Assembly: GCF_036985595.1 (NCBI RefSeq)
Contig: NZ_BTPU01000079.1
Location: 1-50,280 of the forward strand
Direction of reading: 5' to 3'
Source: Vallitalea maricola
Lineage (GTDB): Bacteria > Bacillota > Clostridia > Lachnospirales > Vallitaleaceae
DNA length: 50,280 bases
Positions within the stretch are counted from its first letter, which is position 1. Every line of letters starts with the position of its first letter. Made by a program: the position numbers and the translations under genes. Positions 1 to 8,637 of the stretch are shown in pieces. The notes below the pieces were generated by a model. It worked only from the letters and a program-made list of their open reading frames with translations. It did no database searches and was not told the origin of the DNA.

Positions 1-18
1 AGTGGACTTTCGCCCACT
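1..18 (-). terminator. Possible terminator hairpin at window edge
   Basis: Read on the minus strand this is a 7-bp stem (AGTGGGC/GTCCACT, one G-T pair) closed by a GAAA tetraloop. It lies about 175 bases downstream of the spoIVA stop codon, so it may end that transcript. Any U-tract would lie outside the window, so the assignment is tentative. Between it and spoIVA (19-192) I see only AT-rich sequence with no gene. Confidence 0.35.
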
Positions 19-192
19 CTTTCTAGTACTCATTATTAATTCTGAAACTATTATACCACTTAAACATCTAATTTGCAAGAAAATACTTGTTATAAATTAA
101 CAGCTAAACTATCTCACTCAATTTGACACCTTAAGTTTCAAGTGTTTATTGATTAAATAAGTACATTGTTATTTATTATTATACCCCATAAT

Positions 193-1674
193 TTAGATAA
201 TAATACAGATAAGCCCTCCATTAGCATCATTAACTATTTTCTGTAATGTTTCTTGTAGTTTATCTCTAGCATCCTCTGGCATTCTATATATCTTGTTTTG
301 AAGTCCATCATTGACTAAATCATGTAATGATTTGCCGAATACATTAGTATCCCATATTTTCGTAGGATCACTCTCAAACTCACTCATTAAATAGTTAAGG
401 AGTTCTTCACTTTGTTTTTCAGTTCCTACTATTGGAGACACTTCTGTCTGGATATCACATTTAATCATATGAATAGTTGGTGCACTTGCTTTTAATTTAA
501 CTCCAAATTTATTACCTTGTTTTACAATCTCTGGTTCTTGCAAGGATAATTCGTTAATCATAGGTGTAACAATTCCATAGCCTTTTGCCTTAACTTCATT
601 TAATGCTGCAGAAACTTTGTCATATTCTTCTTTTACTCTACCAAGTTTTTTGATCAGTGACATAAATTGATATTCACCTTTTATTTCAGTTCCCATCAAA
701 TCACTTAGAATATTATAATAGTAATCATCATTGAAATTGATATCAACATTAGCACAACCAGTGGAAAGATCAATTCTATCTAATTTAACTTTAGTGATAT
801 AATCATTTTCAACAGTTAATGTATCTTCTTTCTTAAGGTCTCTAATAGCATCAACTGAATCCATGATATCTTTTACTGAATCAATCAATGAGGATTTCAA
901 CCAATGGTCATTATCTAACATTTCAATCCATTTTGGTACATTGAAATTAACTACCGATAATGGAAATTCAAGTAATACACTCTCAAGAATCTTAATTACA
1001 TCTTCTTTTTTCAACTGGTCACAGTTCACTGGCAAAACAGGAACATTATATTTATCTTCCAATTCAGTTGCAGTCAAGATGGTATCGTCAGAATAAGGTC
1101 TAAGTGAATTAAGTATCACAACATATGGTTTTGATAGTTTCTTTAATTCATTAATTGTCCTCTCTTCTGCTTCAATATAATTTTCTCTAGGTATTTCACC
1201 AAATGAACCATCAGCTGTCACAACAATCCCTATTGTTGAATGGTCATTAATAACCTTCTTTGTTCCTATTTCAGCTGCTTGAGTAAATGGAATATCATAA
1301 TTGAACCAAGGTGTTTTTACTTTTCTTTCTTCATCATTCTCTAAATGACCTGTAGCCCCTTCTACCATATAACCAACACAATCAATCATTCTAACATCAA
1401 ATTCTACATCCTCTGATAATGTTACTCTTGCGGCTTCCTGAGGTATGAATTTTGGTTCGGTTGTCATTATTGTCTTTCCTGCTGCACTTTGAGGAAGCTC
1501 ATCTAATGTTCTTTCTTTACTATGTACATTTTCTATATTAGGCAACACTAATAAATCCATGAATCTCTTAATGAATGTAGATTTACCTGTTCTAACGGGT
1601 CCAACCACTCCCATATAAATTTCTCCGTTTGTTCTAGCTCTAATATCTTTATAAATATCGTATTCTCCTAACAT
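193..1674 (-). CDS. spoIVA: Stage IV sporulation protein A (spore coat morphogenetic ATPase)
   Basis: SpoIVA is the ATP-hydrolysing protein that polymerises on the outer forespore membrane and forms the basement layer of the spore coat. The product is 493 residues, the usual family length. It has a Walker A motif GPVRTGKST at residues 25-33 and the family's very hydrophobic C-terminus ending GLICIII, the region known to contact SpoVM and the membrane. The ATG is preceded by GGGAGG at 1681-1686 with a 6-base gap. A sigma-E-like promoter lies upstream (1707-1735). In many Clostridia spoIVA lies next to gpsA; here an accessory block separates them. Identity is very secure. Confidence 0.97.
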   Translation of the reverse strand: MLGEYDIYKDIRARTNGEIYMGVVGPVRTGKSTFIKRFMDLLVLPNIENVHSKERTLDELPQSAAGKTIMTTEPKFIPQEAARVTLSEDVEFDVRMIDCVGYMVEGATGHLENDEERKVKTPWFNYDIPFTQAAEIGTKKVINDHSTIGIVVTADGSFGEIPRENYIEAEERTINELKKLSKPYVVILNSLRPYSDDTILTATELEDKYNVPVLPVNCDQLKKEDVIKILESVLLEFPLSVVNFNVPKWIEMLDNDHWLKSSLIDSVKDIMDSVDAIRDLKKEDTLTVENDYITKVKLDRIDLSTGCANVDINFNDDYYYNILSDLMGTEIKGEYQFMSLIKKLGRVKEEYDKVSAALNEVKAKGYGIVTPMINELSLQEPEIVKQGNKFGVKLKASAPTIHMIKCDIQTEVSPIVGTEKQSEELLNYLMSEFESDPTKIWDTNVFGKSLHDLVNDGLQNKIYRMPEDARDKLQETLQKIVNDANGGLICIII

Positions 1675-1706
1675 CTATATCCTCCCTATAAGTATTCTTA
1701 TATATA

Positions 1707-1735
1707 AATATATGATATAGATATTGGAATATGAC
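1707..1735 (-). promoter_or_regulatory. Sigma-E-type promoter of spoIVA
   Basis: On the minus strand GTCATATT (1728-1735) is followed after 13 bases by CATATATT (1707-1714). This matches the B. subtilis sigma-E pattern (about KTCATATT, 13-15 bases, CATACAHT) with one -10 mismatch. Predicted transcription starts near 1700, about 15 bases before the Shine-Dalgarno site. Mother-cell expression of spoIVA is established in B. subtilis, so position and sequence agree. Confidence 0.75.
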
Positions 1736-1839
1736 AGCCTATATATCTAATTTAATGTTAAAAGTAATTTACAAATAGCAAAAAATATGTTACACATTGT
1801 TTTGTAATATTATTTAATACTTAATTAATAAATATTTTA

Positions 1840-1868
1840 TTGACAAATGCGTACTACAGTTGTAAGAT
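1840..1868 (+). promoter_or_regulatory. Sigma-A promoter of the blaI-M56 operon
   Basis: TTGACA (1840-1845) and TAAGAT (1863-1868) are 17 bases apart. Transcription should start near 1875, which puts the upstream in-frame ATG at 1847 outside the mRNA and makes ATG 1907 the start of the first gene. A BlaI-type operator lies between the -35 and -10 boxes and overlaps the -10; a second lies just downstream. Confidence 0.85.
1855..1864 (+). promoter_or_regulatory. BlaI-type operator O1
   Basis: TACAGTTGTA is a TACA-N2-TGTA dyad like the half-sites bound by BlaI/MecI repressors. It overlaps the first two bases of the -10 box and the end of the spacer, so bound repressor would block RNA polymerase. 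Confidence 0.75.
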
Positions 1869-1878
1869 GGTTTGTGTA

Positions 1879-1890
1879 CTACAAATGTAG
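1879..1890 (+). promoter_or_regulatory. BlaI-type operator O2
   Basis: CTACAAATGTAG is a CTACA-N2-TGTAG dyad centred about 25 bases downstream of O1. It lies just after the predicted transcription start and before the Shine-Dalgarno site. Two spaced dyads at one promoter are typical of BlaI/MecI autoregulation. Confidence 0.75.
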
Positions 1891-1906
1891 GAAGGTGGTT
1901 AATAAA

Positions 1907-2281
1907 ATGGCTAAAATATCAGAATCCGAATGGAAGGTAATGAAAATTTTATGGGATAAAAGTCCCTTGACTTCCAAAGAGATTGTTGATTATGTCTTAG
2001 AAGAAAATGATTGGAGCAGAAAAACAGTCCATACACTTATTAGCAGGCTCGCTAATAAAGGTGTAATCAATGTAGCAAAGAAAAATAAATACTATGAATA
2101 TTCACCTTGTATCTCAAAATCAGATTGTCAAATAGAAGAGACAAAAACTTTTTTAGAAAAAGTATATAATGGTTCTCTACAAATGTTCCTAACCAACTTT
2201 GTTAAGAATCAACATCTATCTAAAGAAGAAATTGCTGAATTAAAATCAATAATCAATAATAATCCTAAAGAGCAAAAGTAA
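1907..2281 (+). CDS. BlaI/MecI-family winged-helix repressor
   Basis: This is a 124-residue dimeric repressor of the BlaI/MecI/CopY family, the usual size. The winged helix covers about residues 1-70, with the likely recognition helix at 37-50 (RKTVHTLISRL). The C-terminal half is the dimerisation region. It contains an Asn97-Phe98 pair in TNFVKN that lines up with the N-F bond cut in staphylococcal BlaI during induction. An in-frame ATG 60 bases upstream is rejected because it precedes the promoter's -10 box; ATG 1907 has GAAGGTGG just before it. It opens a four-gene operon closed by its expected M56 partner. Targets other than its own operon are unknown. Confidence 0.92.
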   Translation: MAKISESEWKVMKILWDKSPLTSKEIVDYVLEENDWSRKTVHTLISRLANKGVINVAKKNKYYEYSPCISKSDCQIEETKTFLEKVYNGSLQMFLTNFVKNQHLSKEEIAELKSIINNNPKEQK

Positions 2282-2297
2282 TATCAGGAGGTCAAAC

Positions 2298-3119
2298 ATG
2301 CAGAGAATATTAATTTTAATTTTTATCTTCTTACTTGGTCTAAATATGAAGCAACCTACTAATAATCTAGAATCAGAAATTATAATTAGTAAAAAGTCTT
2401 ATAAATATGGTTTTGAAAATAATACAATCTTTTTATATGATGAAAAAGAAGATAAACATTATAGTGATAATATTAAAATTCCTGACGATAAAACTATATT
2501 ATGTATGACTACAGGTGATCTAGATGATGATGGCACAGATGAAATACTACTGCTTTCTTCAGCAAAAGGAAAAAAGTATGGCAATGATTTAATAATCTAT
2601 TCAATGGTTATAGAAAATGAAACAATTAAATGTGGCGAAATTTACAAAAATGATTTTACAAATGTTAAGCCTTGGGAAATAAAATTATGCGACCTGGATG
2701 GTGATAATAATAAGGATATATATGTAGGAGTATACAAATCAACGCCCATGTTTGACAAAGTGGAAAACAGACCTTTTTTCTTTAACTGGAATGGCAAAAT
2801 ACTTACAAAGAAATGGACCGGTTCAAAATTAGAACATCCTTTAAAGAGCGTACATTTCTATGATATCATAGGTGATTCCAAGGAAGAAATGATAGTTGTA
2901 GAAAAACTTGAGAACACCAAAGAGGTTATTAGTATTTATTATTGGTTCAATTTCGGTTTTATCAAATTTGCCGAAAGCAACAGTTACTATAACATTGAAG
3001 ATATTAGCTTAACAACACAAGATGACATAAAATATATATCACTAAATCTAGGTAGAAAGAAACATATAAAATTACATTTAGAGGGAAATAAATTCATTGA
3101 AAACATTAGTTTAGACTAA
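2298..3119 (+). CDS. Exported FG-GAP/VCBS-like repeat protein
   Basis: This 273-residue protein has an N-terminal hydrophobic stretch at about residues 3-15 that looks like a signal peptide or anchor, without a lipobox cysteine. Two calcium-loop-like segments follow: DLDDDGTDE at about 74-82 and DLDGDNNKD at about 133-141. Each precedes a short beta strand, as in FG-GAP/VCBS beta-propeller blades, which suggests an extracytoplasmic propeller fragment. AGGAGGT precedes the ATG. It starts 16 bases after the repressor gene and 41 bases before the DUF3160 gene, so it belongs to the operon. Its role is unknown; it might bind a ligand or partner outside the membrane. Confidence 0.6.
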   Translation: MQRILILIFIFLLGLNMKQPTNNLESEIIISKKSYKYGFENNTIFLYDEKEDKHYSDNIKIPDDKTILCMTTGDLDDDGTDEILLLSSAKGKKYGNDLIIYSMVIENETIKCGEIYKNDFTNVKPWEIKLCDLDGDNNKDIYVGVYKSTPMFDKVENRPFFFNWNGKILTKKWTGSKLEHPLKSVHFYDIIGDSKEEMIVVEKLENTKEVISIYYWFNFGFIKFAESNSYYNIEDISLTTQDDIKYISLNLGRKKHIKLHLEGNKFIENISLD

Positions 3120-3160
3120 TCAATAATTCAATATGATGAAATTTATTAGGAGGGTATAAA

Positions 3161-5518
3161 TTGAAATATAAGAATATAATTTTTAGATGTATTGGAATAA
3201 GTATGATAATAGTGGTTCTATTATCTGGTTGTAATAACAAACCTGAAGAAGTTGCAAAATCTGATATAACGAAGGATGAAAAATCTAATCCAAGTGACAA
3301 AAATAAGGCTGATGATAACGACAGCAATCTACAGGCAGAATCTATTACTAACCCTAAAGATCAAGATGTGAAAAAAGGTATTAATAACAATACCAACTAT
3401 AACCTTGTATGGCAAGACAAAAATGAAATTTCACCAATTGACATACCTTACATAATACCAGAAGCAAGTTATAAGGTACCTAATTACACTATAAAAGCTG
3501 ATTTGTCAAATATCAAAAATATGGATAGTTTTTCTGGTTTTACTAATGAACAACTAAACAAAATCGTTGATAATGGATTTGTAGTATTACCTAGTAATAG
3601 TAATGATGCATTTTTGAAAATGAATACTATCTATGAAGTTAATGAATACAAAGGTATCCCTAATTTTGTTACTGTTGACAGTGTTATGCACGTGTATCAT
3701 AACTTCTTCAATAGTTCATTAAAGATTTTAGAAAGAGATCGTTTATATGACGAACTTATTAAACTTACAAACAGTATGTTGGAGAAAACTGTTTATCTAT
3801 ATAATGATAATAGCTATGAACCAATTAAAGAAGATTTAAAATTCAACGTAATCTTCTTTGCTGTTGCAAAAAAACTATTGACTAATGAATATGGAGCATT
3901 ACCAAAAGAATTAAAAGTAATTGCAGACGAAGAAGTCTCAAACATTCTAAAGGCAGATGGTTATAAAAAATCTGCTCTATTAGCCCCACGGGATATTGAT
4001 TACAGTCAATATAAAGTAAGAGGTCACTATACCAATGATGATAAACTTGAATCTTATTTTAGAGCAATGATGTGGTATGGACAAATTGCACTTCCACTTA
4101 CCGAAGTAGTTAATGAAGAAGCGGTATTATGCGAAGATGAAACTGTAAAAGCTTTAATCATGACATATACTGCTTTTATGCAAAGTAATAATGATAATGA
4201 CCTAAAATCATGGGATAAAATTTATATGCCAACTAATTTTTATGTTGGTCAATCAGATGATCTGAATTTATTTCAGTACAAAGATTTGATTCTTAATGTT
4301 TTTGGAGAAAACGTGAATTTAAATGATTTTAGAAATGAGAAATACTATGATAAGTTATTGGAAGAAGCAAAAAAAATGCCTGATCCTGGTATCAAAAATA
4401 AAATAACCTTACAAAATGTTCATGTGGGAAAACAATTTAGATTTATGGGACAGAGATATACTTTTGATGGAGAAATACTTCAAGAGTTAATGGAACCTTA
4501 CAAAAGACCTGTACCCTCTGGACTAGATGTTGCAGCTGTATTAGGCAGCAAACGTGCCAAAACTTTATTAGATAAATATTACGAACCACAAAAAACTTGG
4601 CCAGAATATGAAAATAAGTTTAAGGCAATGAAAGAAAAAATATCAAAAGTAGACGACAAAGACTGGAAATCAAATATGTATAATGGGTGGCTGGATACCA
4701 TATCCTCAATACAAAAACCTTTCGAAGACGTAGAAGGTGCTCCAATGTTCATGAAAAATAAAGCTTGGACAGATAAATCTATCAGCTCTGCTCTAGGAAG
4801 TTATGCAGAATTAAAACATGATACAATATTATATGTTAAACAACCAGTTGCTGAATGTGGAGGCGCTGATTTTATATACCATCATTATGTAGAACCTAAT
4901 GTTGAAGTTTACTCTAAATTATTATGGCTTACTAAGTATTCTTCTACCAATCTTAAAGAAAGAGGATTATTGTCACAGGAGTTTGAACAAATTTCAATAA
5001 AAATAATTAAATTATTAGAATTACTAAGAGATTGTTCTATAAAAGAGCTAAATAATGAAACTTTGACTCAAGATGAAAAATGTGAATTAAATACTATAGG
5101 CGGAAAAATTGATTCTATAAACTATGCTATACTAGCCCAAGTTGACGGTGAGGAATTAAGTTGTTCAGCACTAATTGCTGATATCGCAACAGTTGAAAAT
5201 AGCTGTCTTGAAATTGGTACTGAACTGCCAAATGAAATTTATGTTGTCATCAAAGACGGTGAAGAATTATATCTATCAAGAGGTTCAGTATATGGATATC
5301 ATGAATTTTTAAGCGATACTAGACTTACAGATGATGAATGGCAGGAAAAACTAGGTATAATAAAAGAACAATATGGAGAAGATTCTATAGACTTTTATAT
5401 GCTTAACACTGGTGAACCATCCCCCTCTCTGCCAAAACAACCTGAGTGGGTTTATTCCTTCAAATCAAAAGAAAAAAATAATGTTGAGTGTAAGCAACAA
5501 GAAGTAAATTGGGAATAA
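3161..5518 (+). CDS. DUF3160 lipoprotein
   Basis: This 785-residue lipoprotein has a lipobox ending at Cys24 (LLSGC), then a polar Lys/Asp/Asn-rich linker to about residue 80 and a large folded region. Segments such as TVDSVMHVYHNFF (about 170-182) and ADFIYHHYVEPN (about 569-580) look like the DUF3160 family, whose biochemical role is not established. The start codon is TTG, with AGGAGGG at 3148-3154 six bases upstream. It would sit on the outer face of the membrane. It lies between the FG-GAP-like protein and the M56 protease, so it is probably the main effector of the BlaI-type switch. Family assignment is from memory of motifs. Confidence 0.75.
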   Translation: MKYKNIIFRCIGISMIIVVLLSGCNNKPEEVAKSDITKDEKSNPSDKNKADDNDSNLQAESITNPKDQDVKKGINNNTNYNLVWQDKNEISPIDIPYIIPEASYKVPNYTIKADLSNIKNMDSFSGFTNEQLNKIVDNGFVVLPSNSNDAFLKMNTIYEVNEYKGIPNFVTVDSVMHVYHNFFNSSLKILERDRLYDELIKLTNSMLEKTVYLYNDNSYEPIKEDLKFNVIFFAVAKKLLTNEYGALPKELKVIADEEVSNILKADGYKKSALLAPRDIDYSQYKVRGHYTNDDKLESYFRAMMWYGQIALPLTEVVNEEAVLCEDETVKALIMTYTAFMQSNNDNDLKSWDKIYMPTNFYVGQSDDLNLFQYKDLILNVFGENVNLNDFRNEKYYDKLLEEAKKMPDPGIKNKITLQNVHVGKQFRFMGQRYTFDGEILQELMEPYKRPVPSGLDVAAVLGSKRAKTLLDKYYEPQKTWPEYENKFKAMKEKISKVDDKDWKSNMYNGWLDTISSIQKPFEDVEGAPMFMKNKAWTDKSISSALGSYAELKHDTILYVKQPVAECGGADFIYHHYVEPNVEVYSKLLWLTKYSSTNLKERGLLSQEFEQISIKIIKLLELLRDCSIKELNNETLTQDEKCELNTIGGKIDSINYAILAQVDGEELSCSALIADIATVENSCLEIGTELPNEIYVVIKDGEELYLSRGSVYGYHEFLSDTRLTDDEWQEKLGIIKEQYGEDSIDFYMLNTGEPSPSLPKQPEWVYSFKSKEKNNVECKQQEVNWE

Positions 5519-5527
5519 GGTGATATA

Positions 5528-7015
5528 ATGTCTCATTGGATAATAAATAAATTACTATATATGACTATTACATCTTCAATATTGATAGTCACAATTATGA
5601 TAACAAAAAAAGTATTAGGCAAGAAATTATCTGTAAGATGGAATTATTACGTTTGGCTGTTAATAATTATCCAATTGCTTATTCCAATGTCAATTAAAAG
5701 TGACTTAAGCATATATAACCTTCTTACCTATGATAATCTTGACAGCAGTACCTATTTAAATAACAACTATAGTAAACCCATAGAAATTGATGAAATAAAT
5801 AAGAATTCATTAGAAACGGATACTAAATCATATCAGCAGTCTAAACAAGAAAATGTACTTACACTTAGAAAGCTGATATATATTATTTGGTTCATAGGGT
5901 TTATCATTATAACCATATACTATTTAATTTTTAACCTAAAACTAATACATAAATTCAAAAGGTGTAAATGTAATGATTTACAATTAGAACATTTATTCAG
6001 GAGCTGTAAATCAGTTATAGCTCCTACACAAAATGTGAGATTATTAGTTTCAGATTTTATTAATGTTCCTTCCCTATATGGTATAATACGTCCAGTTATA
6101 ATTATGCCAAAATCTATCTTGACTAATAAAGATGAAAAAGAAGTCAGGCTTTTATTAATACATGAGCTGATGCATCTGAAACTTAGACATAATGTGATAA
6201 AAGGTATCTATCTGCTTTTAACAACTATATATTGGTTTAATCCATTAATATGGTTAGGACTGAAAAAGTTAGATGAAGATGGTGAATTATACTGTGATAA
6301 TGAAGTCGTTAATTTTATTAACTCAGACGATAATATTGTTTATGGAAATCTAATAATAGATTTAGCATCATATGATAAAGATTTTCGATTACCAATTCAG
6401 GCAGTCAGCTTCATAAACAATAAAAAATACATCAAAAAAAGAGTATTGAATATAGCCTATAAAAAAAGTAAGAATCATAAAACTAGAATCATTGGATGTT
6501 TAATAACTTTTATTATGGCATTCACTCTAATGACTTCTGCTAAAACAGATACCTCTTTATTAGCGGATAGAATAGAACAAGAAACAGGAATCATATTAAA
6601 TACTGAAGCAAAAAATATAATCAATATATTAGCAAAAGATGATTCAGGTTATATATCCACCACCCATACTGATAATGATATTCTTATAAAATATGATTAT
6701 AAAACCAATTCAATAAAACAACACACTAATTTATTTAGTATTAGACTTATGGACATTGATGGTATTCCAAAAAAATGTGTTATCTACATAGAACAATTAG
6801 ACAGATTAGAAAATACTAATTCAGCTAAAAAACACTATATGCCATTATTTACAGAAATCCTGGACTCATTATTTAATAATGATGAAATTACAAACTTTAT
6901 AACTCAAAAATGCAGCATTAAAAGTTCGCATAACACAAAAGAAACTATTATAGACAATTATAAGATTAATCATATCATGGATGGTAAACACAAATTCTAT
7001 ATTAGCTGGAAATAA
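5528..7015 (+). CDS. BlaR1/MecR1-type M56 family membrane metallopeptidase
   Basis: This 495-residue membrane zinc protease has predicted membrane segments near residues 10-30, 38-55, 115-138, 223-242 and 319-337. The zinc motif HELMH is at 212-216, and a later Glu (about 253, in GELYCDNE) is the probable third ligand. The architecture matches M56 sensors that inactivate BlaI-type repressors by proteolysis. The extracellular C-terminus (about 340-495) has no SxxK, SxN or KTG motifs, so it is not a penicillin-binding sensor; I do not recognise it. The gene starts 9 bases after the DUF3160 gene and ends the operon before a bidirectional terminator. Confidence 0.88.
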   Translation: MSHWIINKLLYMTITSSILIVTIMITKKVLGKKLSVRWNYYVWLLIIIQLLIPMSIKSDLSIYNLLTYDNLDSSTYLNNNYSKPIEIDEINKNSLETDTKSYQQSKQENVLTLRKLIYIIWFIGFIIITIYYLIFNLKLIHKFKRCKCNDLQLEHLFRSCKSVIAPTQNVRLLVSDFINVPSLYGIIRPVIIMPKSILTNKDEKEVRLLLIHELMHLKLRHNVIKGIYLLLTTIYWFNPLIWLGLKKLDEDGELYCDNEVVNFINSDDNIVYGNLIIDLASYDKDFRLPIQAVSFINNKKYIKKRVLNIAYKKSKNHKTRIIGCLITFIMAFTLMTSAKTDTSLLADRIEQETGIILNTEAKNIINILAKDDSGYISTTHTDNDILIKYDYKTNSIKQHTNLFSIRLMDIDGIPKKCVIYIEQLDRLENTNSAKKHYMPLFTEILDSLFNNDEITNFITQKCSIKSSHNTKETIIDNYKINHIMDGKHKFYISWK

Positions 7016-7063
7016 TATCTTTCAGGTACAATATCAAAATACGATAATATGTTATACATACGA

Positions 7064-7108
7064 AAAAAAGCTCAAGCTGTCAATTACTTAAAAAGCTTGA
7101 GCTTTTTT
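7064..7108. terminator. Bidirectional intrinsic terminator
   Basis: AAAAAAGCTCAAGCT (7064-7078) and AGCTTGAGCTTTTTT (7094-7108) form a perfect 15-bp stem with a 15-base loop. A-runs and T-runs at the ends give a U-tract in both directions. It sits between the convergent M56 gene and the lipoprotein gene and should end both transcripts. Confidence 0.88.
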
Positions 7109-7138
7109 AATGGTTCTTGCTATAAAAACCATTATTAT

Positions 7139-8572
7139 TCATTTTTTATTACTCATATTATTACTTACATCAATCTTATATAATTGGTATTCATTAGAAT
7201 AATTGCTATATGTAATTAGGTATTCTCCATTTTGCGATATAGAAATATATTTTTCATCTGGTTGTATATTGTTAATAGAGGTTATTTTTTTATTGATTAC
7301 GTCTATAAAAACTAGTTGATTATTATCATTATATAGTGGTGTACCAATTACCATATTTGATAATCCATAATCTGTATTATAATCATATAGAAATTTATTA
7401 TGACTAATTATATCTACATACTTCTCATTGTTACTATTAAAAGCATGAGTGTAGTTATCATAAGTACCTATTAACATAAATAAATTTTCACCAACCCACT
7501 CTGCTGAAGTATCCCATTGAATTTCTCCATCCTCATTATTATGTAATTTTACAAAACTATCTTTTGATATATTATATAGCATATCACCATAAGACCATTC
7601 ATAACCTATTAATCGAAAAATTAACAAATTGGGACTCGAAATTGAAAAAGATGGGTATCTAGGCATAGAACCATTCATTTCATCTTCATCATCTGTATAC
7701 CATTTCATTATAATTTTGGGATTAGTCAACATAATGTCAGAAACAATTAAGCTTCCATTTCCATCACTAAACGTTATTAATCTTCCATCTGATGAAATAT
7801 CAAATCCATCATAATTCATATCACCATACTTTATATGATTTATAACATTATTATTTTCTATATTATATATAATAACTTCGTCTCTAAATTTATATATAAT
7901 ATTCTCATCAGTTGTCTTTATTCCTAATCCATATATACTATTTCCCTTAGAATTCCTATCATTGAAATCACAATCAAATGTATATATTATTTCCAAACTC
8001 TCATCATTAAATTGCTGCTTTACTATATATACAATGTTTTTATTTGCTATATCCCTAACCAAAAAAACAATTCCTTCATTAGCTAATCTGGGAGATAATA
8101 TATTGGTATATTTATCAAACATATCTTTATCTAATCTTTCTAAATTAATATTTTTCTGTTCTAACTCCTTATTGCTAATCTCATTCATCAGTATATCATT
8201 ATTATCACTGTTATCAATATAATCATGTGAAGTTACACTAACTGAATTAGTACATGTATAACTATTTAATTCTACTAGTATTCTATTAGGCTTCAATATT
8301 TGTTCATCTATTACTTCACAATTTTTAATATCTAATTCTTGTTTTATAATAATTCCTAACTCTTCTTTACTATTATTTAATTCATCTTCACGATTTACAC
8401 TTGATTCATTGGATTTTTGATTATTAGTATTATTTTCTAAAATCCCATCTTCATTATTAACCTGCTCATTTATTCCATCAATTGTTTTAGTCTTATTGCT
8501 TGTTTCCCCACATCCTATTAGGATACAACTAATCAAAGATATTAATATAAGCAATTTCAAAATATTATTCAT
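7139..8572 (-). CDS. Lipoprotein with beta-propeller-like repeats, function unknown
   Basis: This 477-residue exported lipoprotein has a lipobox ending at Cys21 (ILIGC), then an Asn/Glu-rich linker to about residue 70. The second half carries repeats of the type DISSDGRLITFSD and SISQNGEYLITYS, which resemble TolB- or WD40-like propeller strands. GGGAGG (8581-8586) lies 8 bases before the ATG, and a TTGTAA/TATATT promoter lies further upstream. It converges on the BlaI/M56 operon and shares its terminator but has its own promoter, with no BlaI-type operator visible. It may be part of the same accessory block. I do not recognise a named family. Confidence 0.6.
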   Translation of the reverse strand: MNNILKLLILISLISCILIGCGETSNKTKTIDGINEQVNNEDGILENNTNNQKSNESSVNREDELNNSKEELGIIIKQELDIKNCEVIDEQILKPNRILVELNSYTCTNSVSVTSHDYIDNSDNNDILMNEISNKELEQKNINLERLDKDMFDKYTNILSPRLANEGIVFLVRDIANKNIVYIVKQQFNDESLEIIYTFDCDFNDRNSKGNSIYGLGIKTTDENIIYKFRDEVIIYNIENNNVINHIKYGDMNYDGFDISSDGRLITFSDGNGSLIVSDIMLTNPKIIMKWYTDDEDEMNGSMPRYPSFSISSPNLLIFRLIGYEWSYGDMLYNISKDSFVKLHNNEDGEIQWDTSAEWVGENLFMLIGTYDNYTHAFNSNNEKYVDIISHNKFLYDYNTDYGLSNMVIGTPLYNDNNQLVFIDVINKKITSINNIQPDEKYISISQNGEYLITYSNYSNEYQLYKIDVSNNMSNKK

Positions 8573-8604
8573 AACAACACCCTCCCATTAATTATTTGCT
8601 TTTA

Positions 8605-8633
8605 AATATATCACTTCAAAAAGTTAATTACAA
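8605..8633 (-). promoter_or_regulatory. Candidate sigma-A promoter of the lipoprotein gene
   Basis: Minus-strand TTGTAA (8628-8633), a 17-base spacer and TATATT (8605-8610) lie about 20 bases before the Shine-Dalgarno site of the lipoprotein gene. The match is moderate. Confidence 0.5.
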
Positions 8634-8637
8634 TAAA

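Noticed and set aside
1847..1906. Upstream extension of the BlaI-type repressor
   Set aside because: The extra 20 codons lie across the promoter's -10 box and operator, so they are not transcribed; the Shine-Dalgarno site belongs to ATG 1907.
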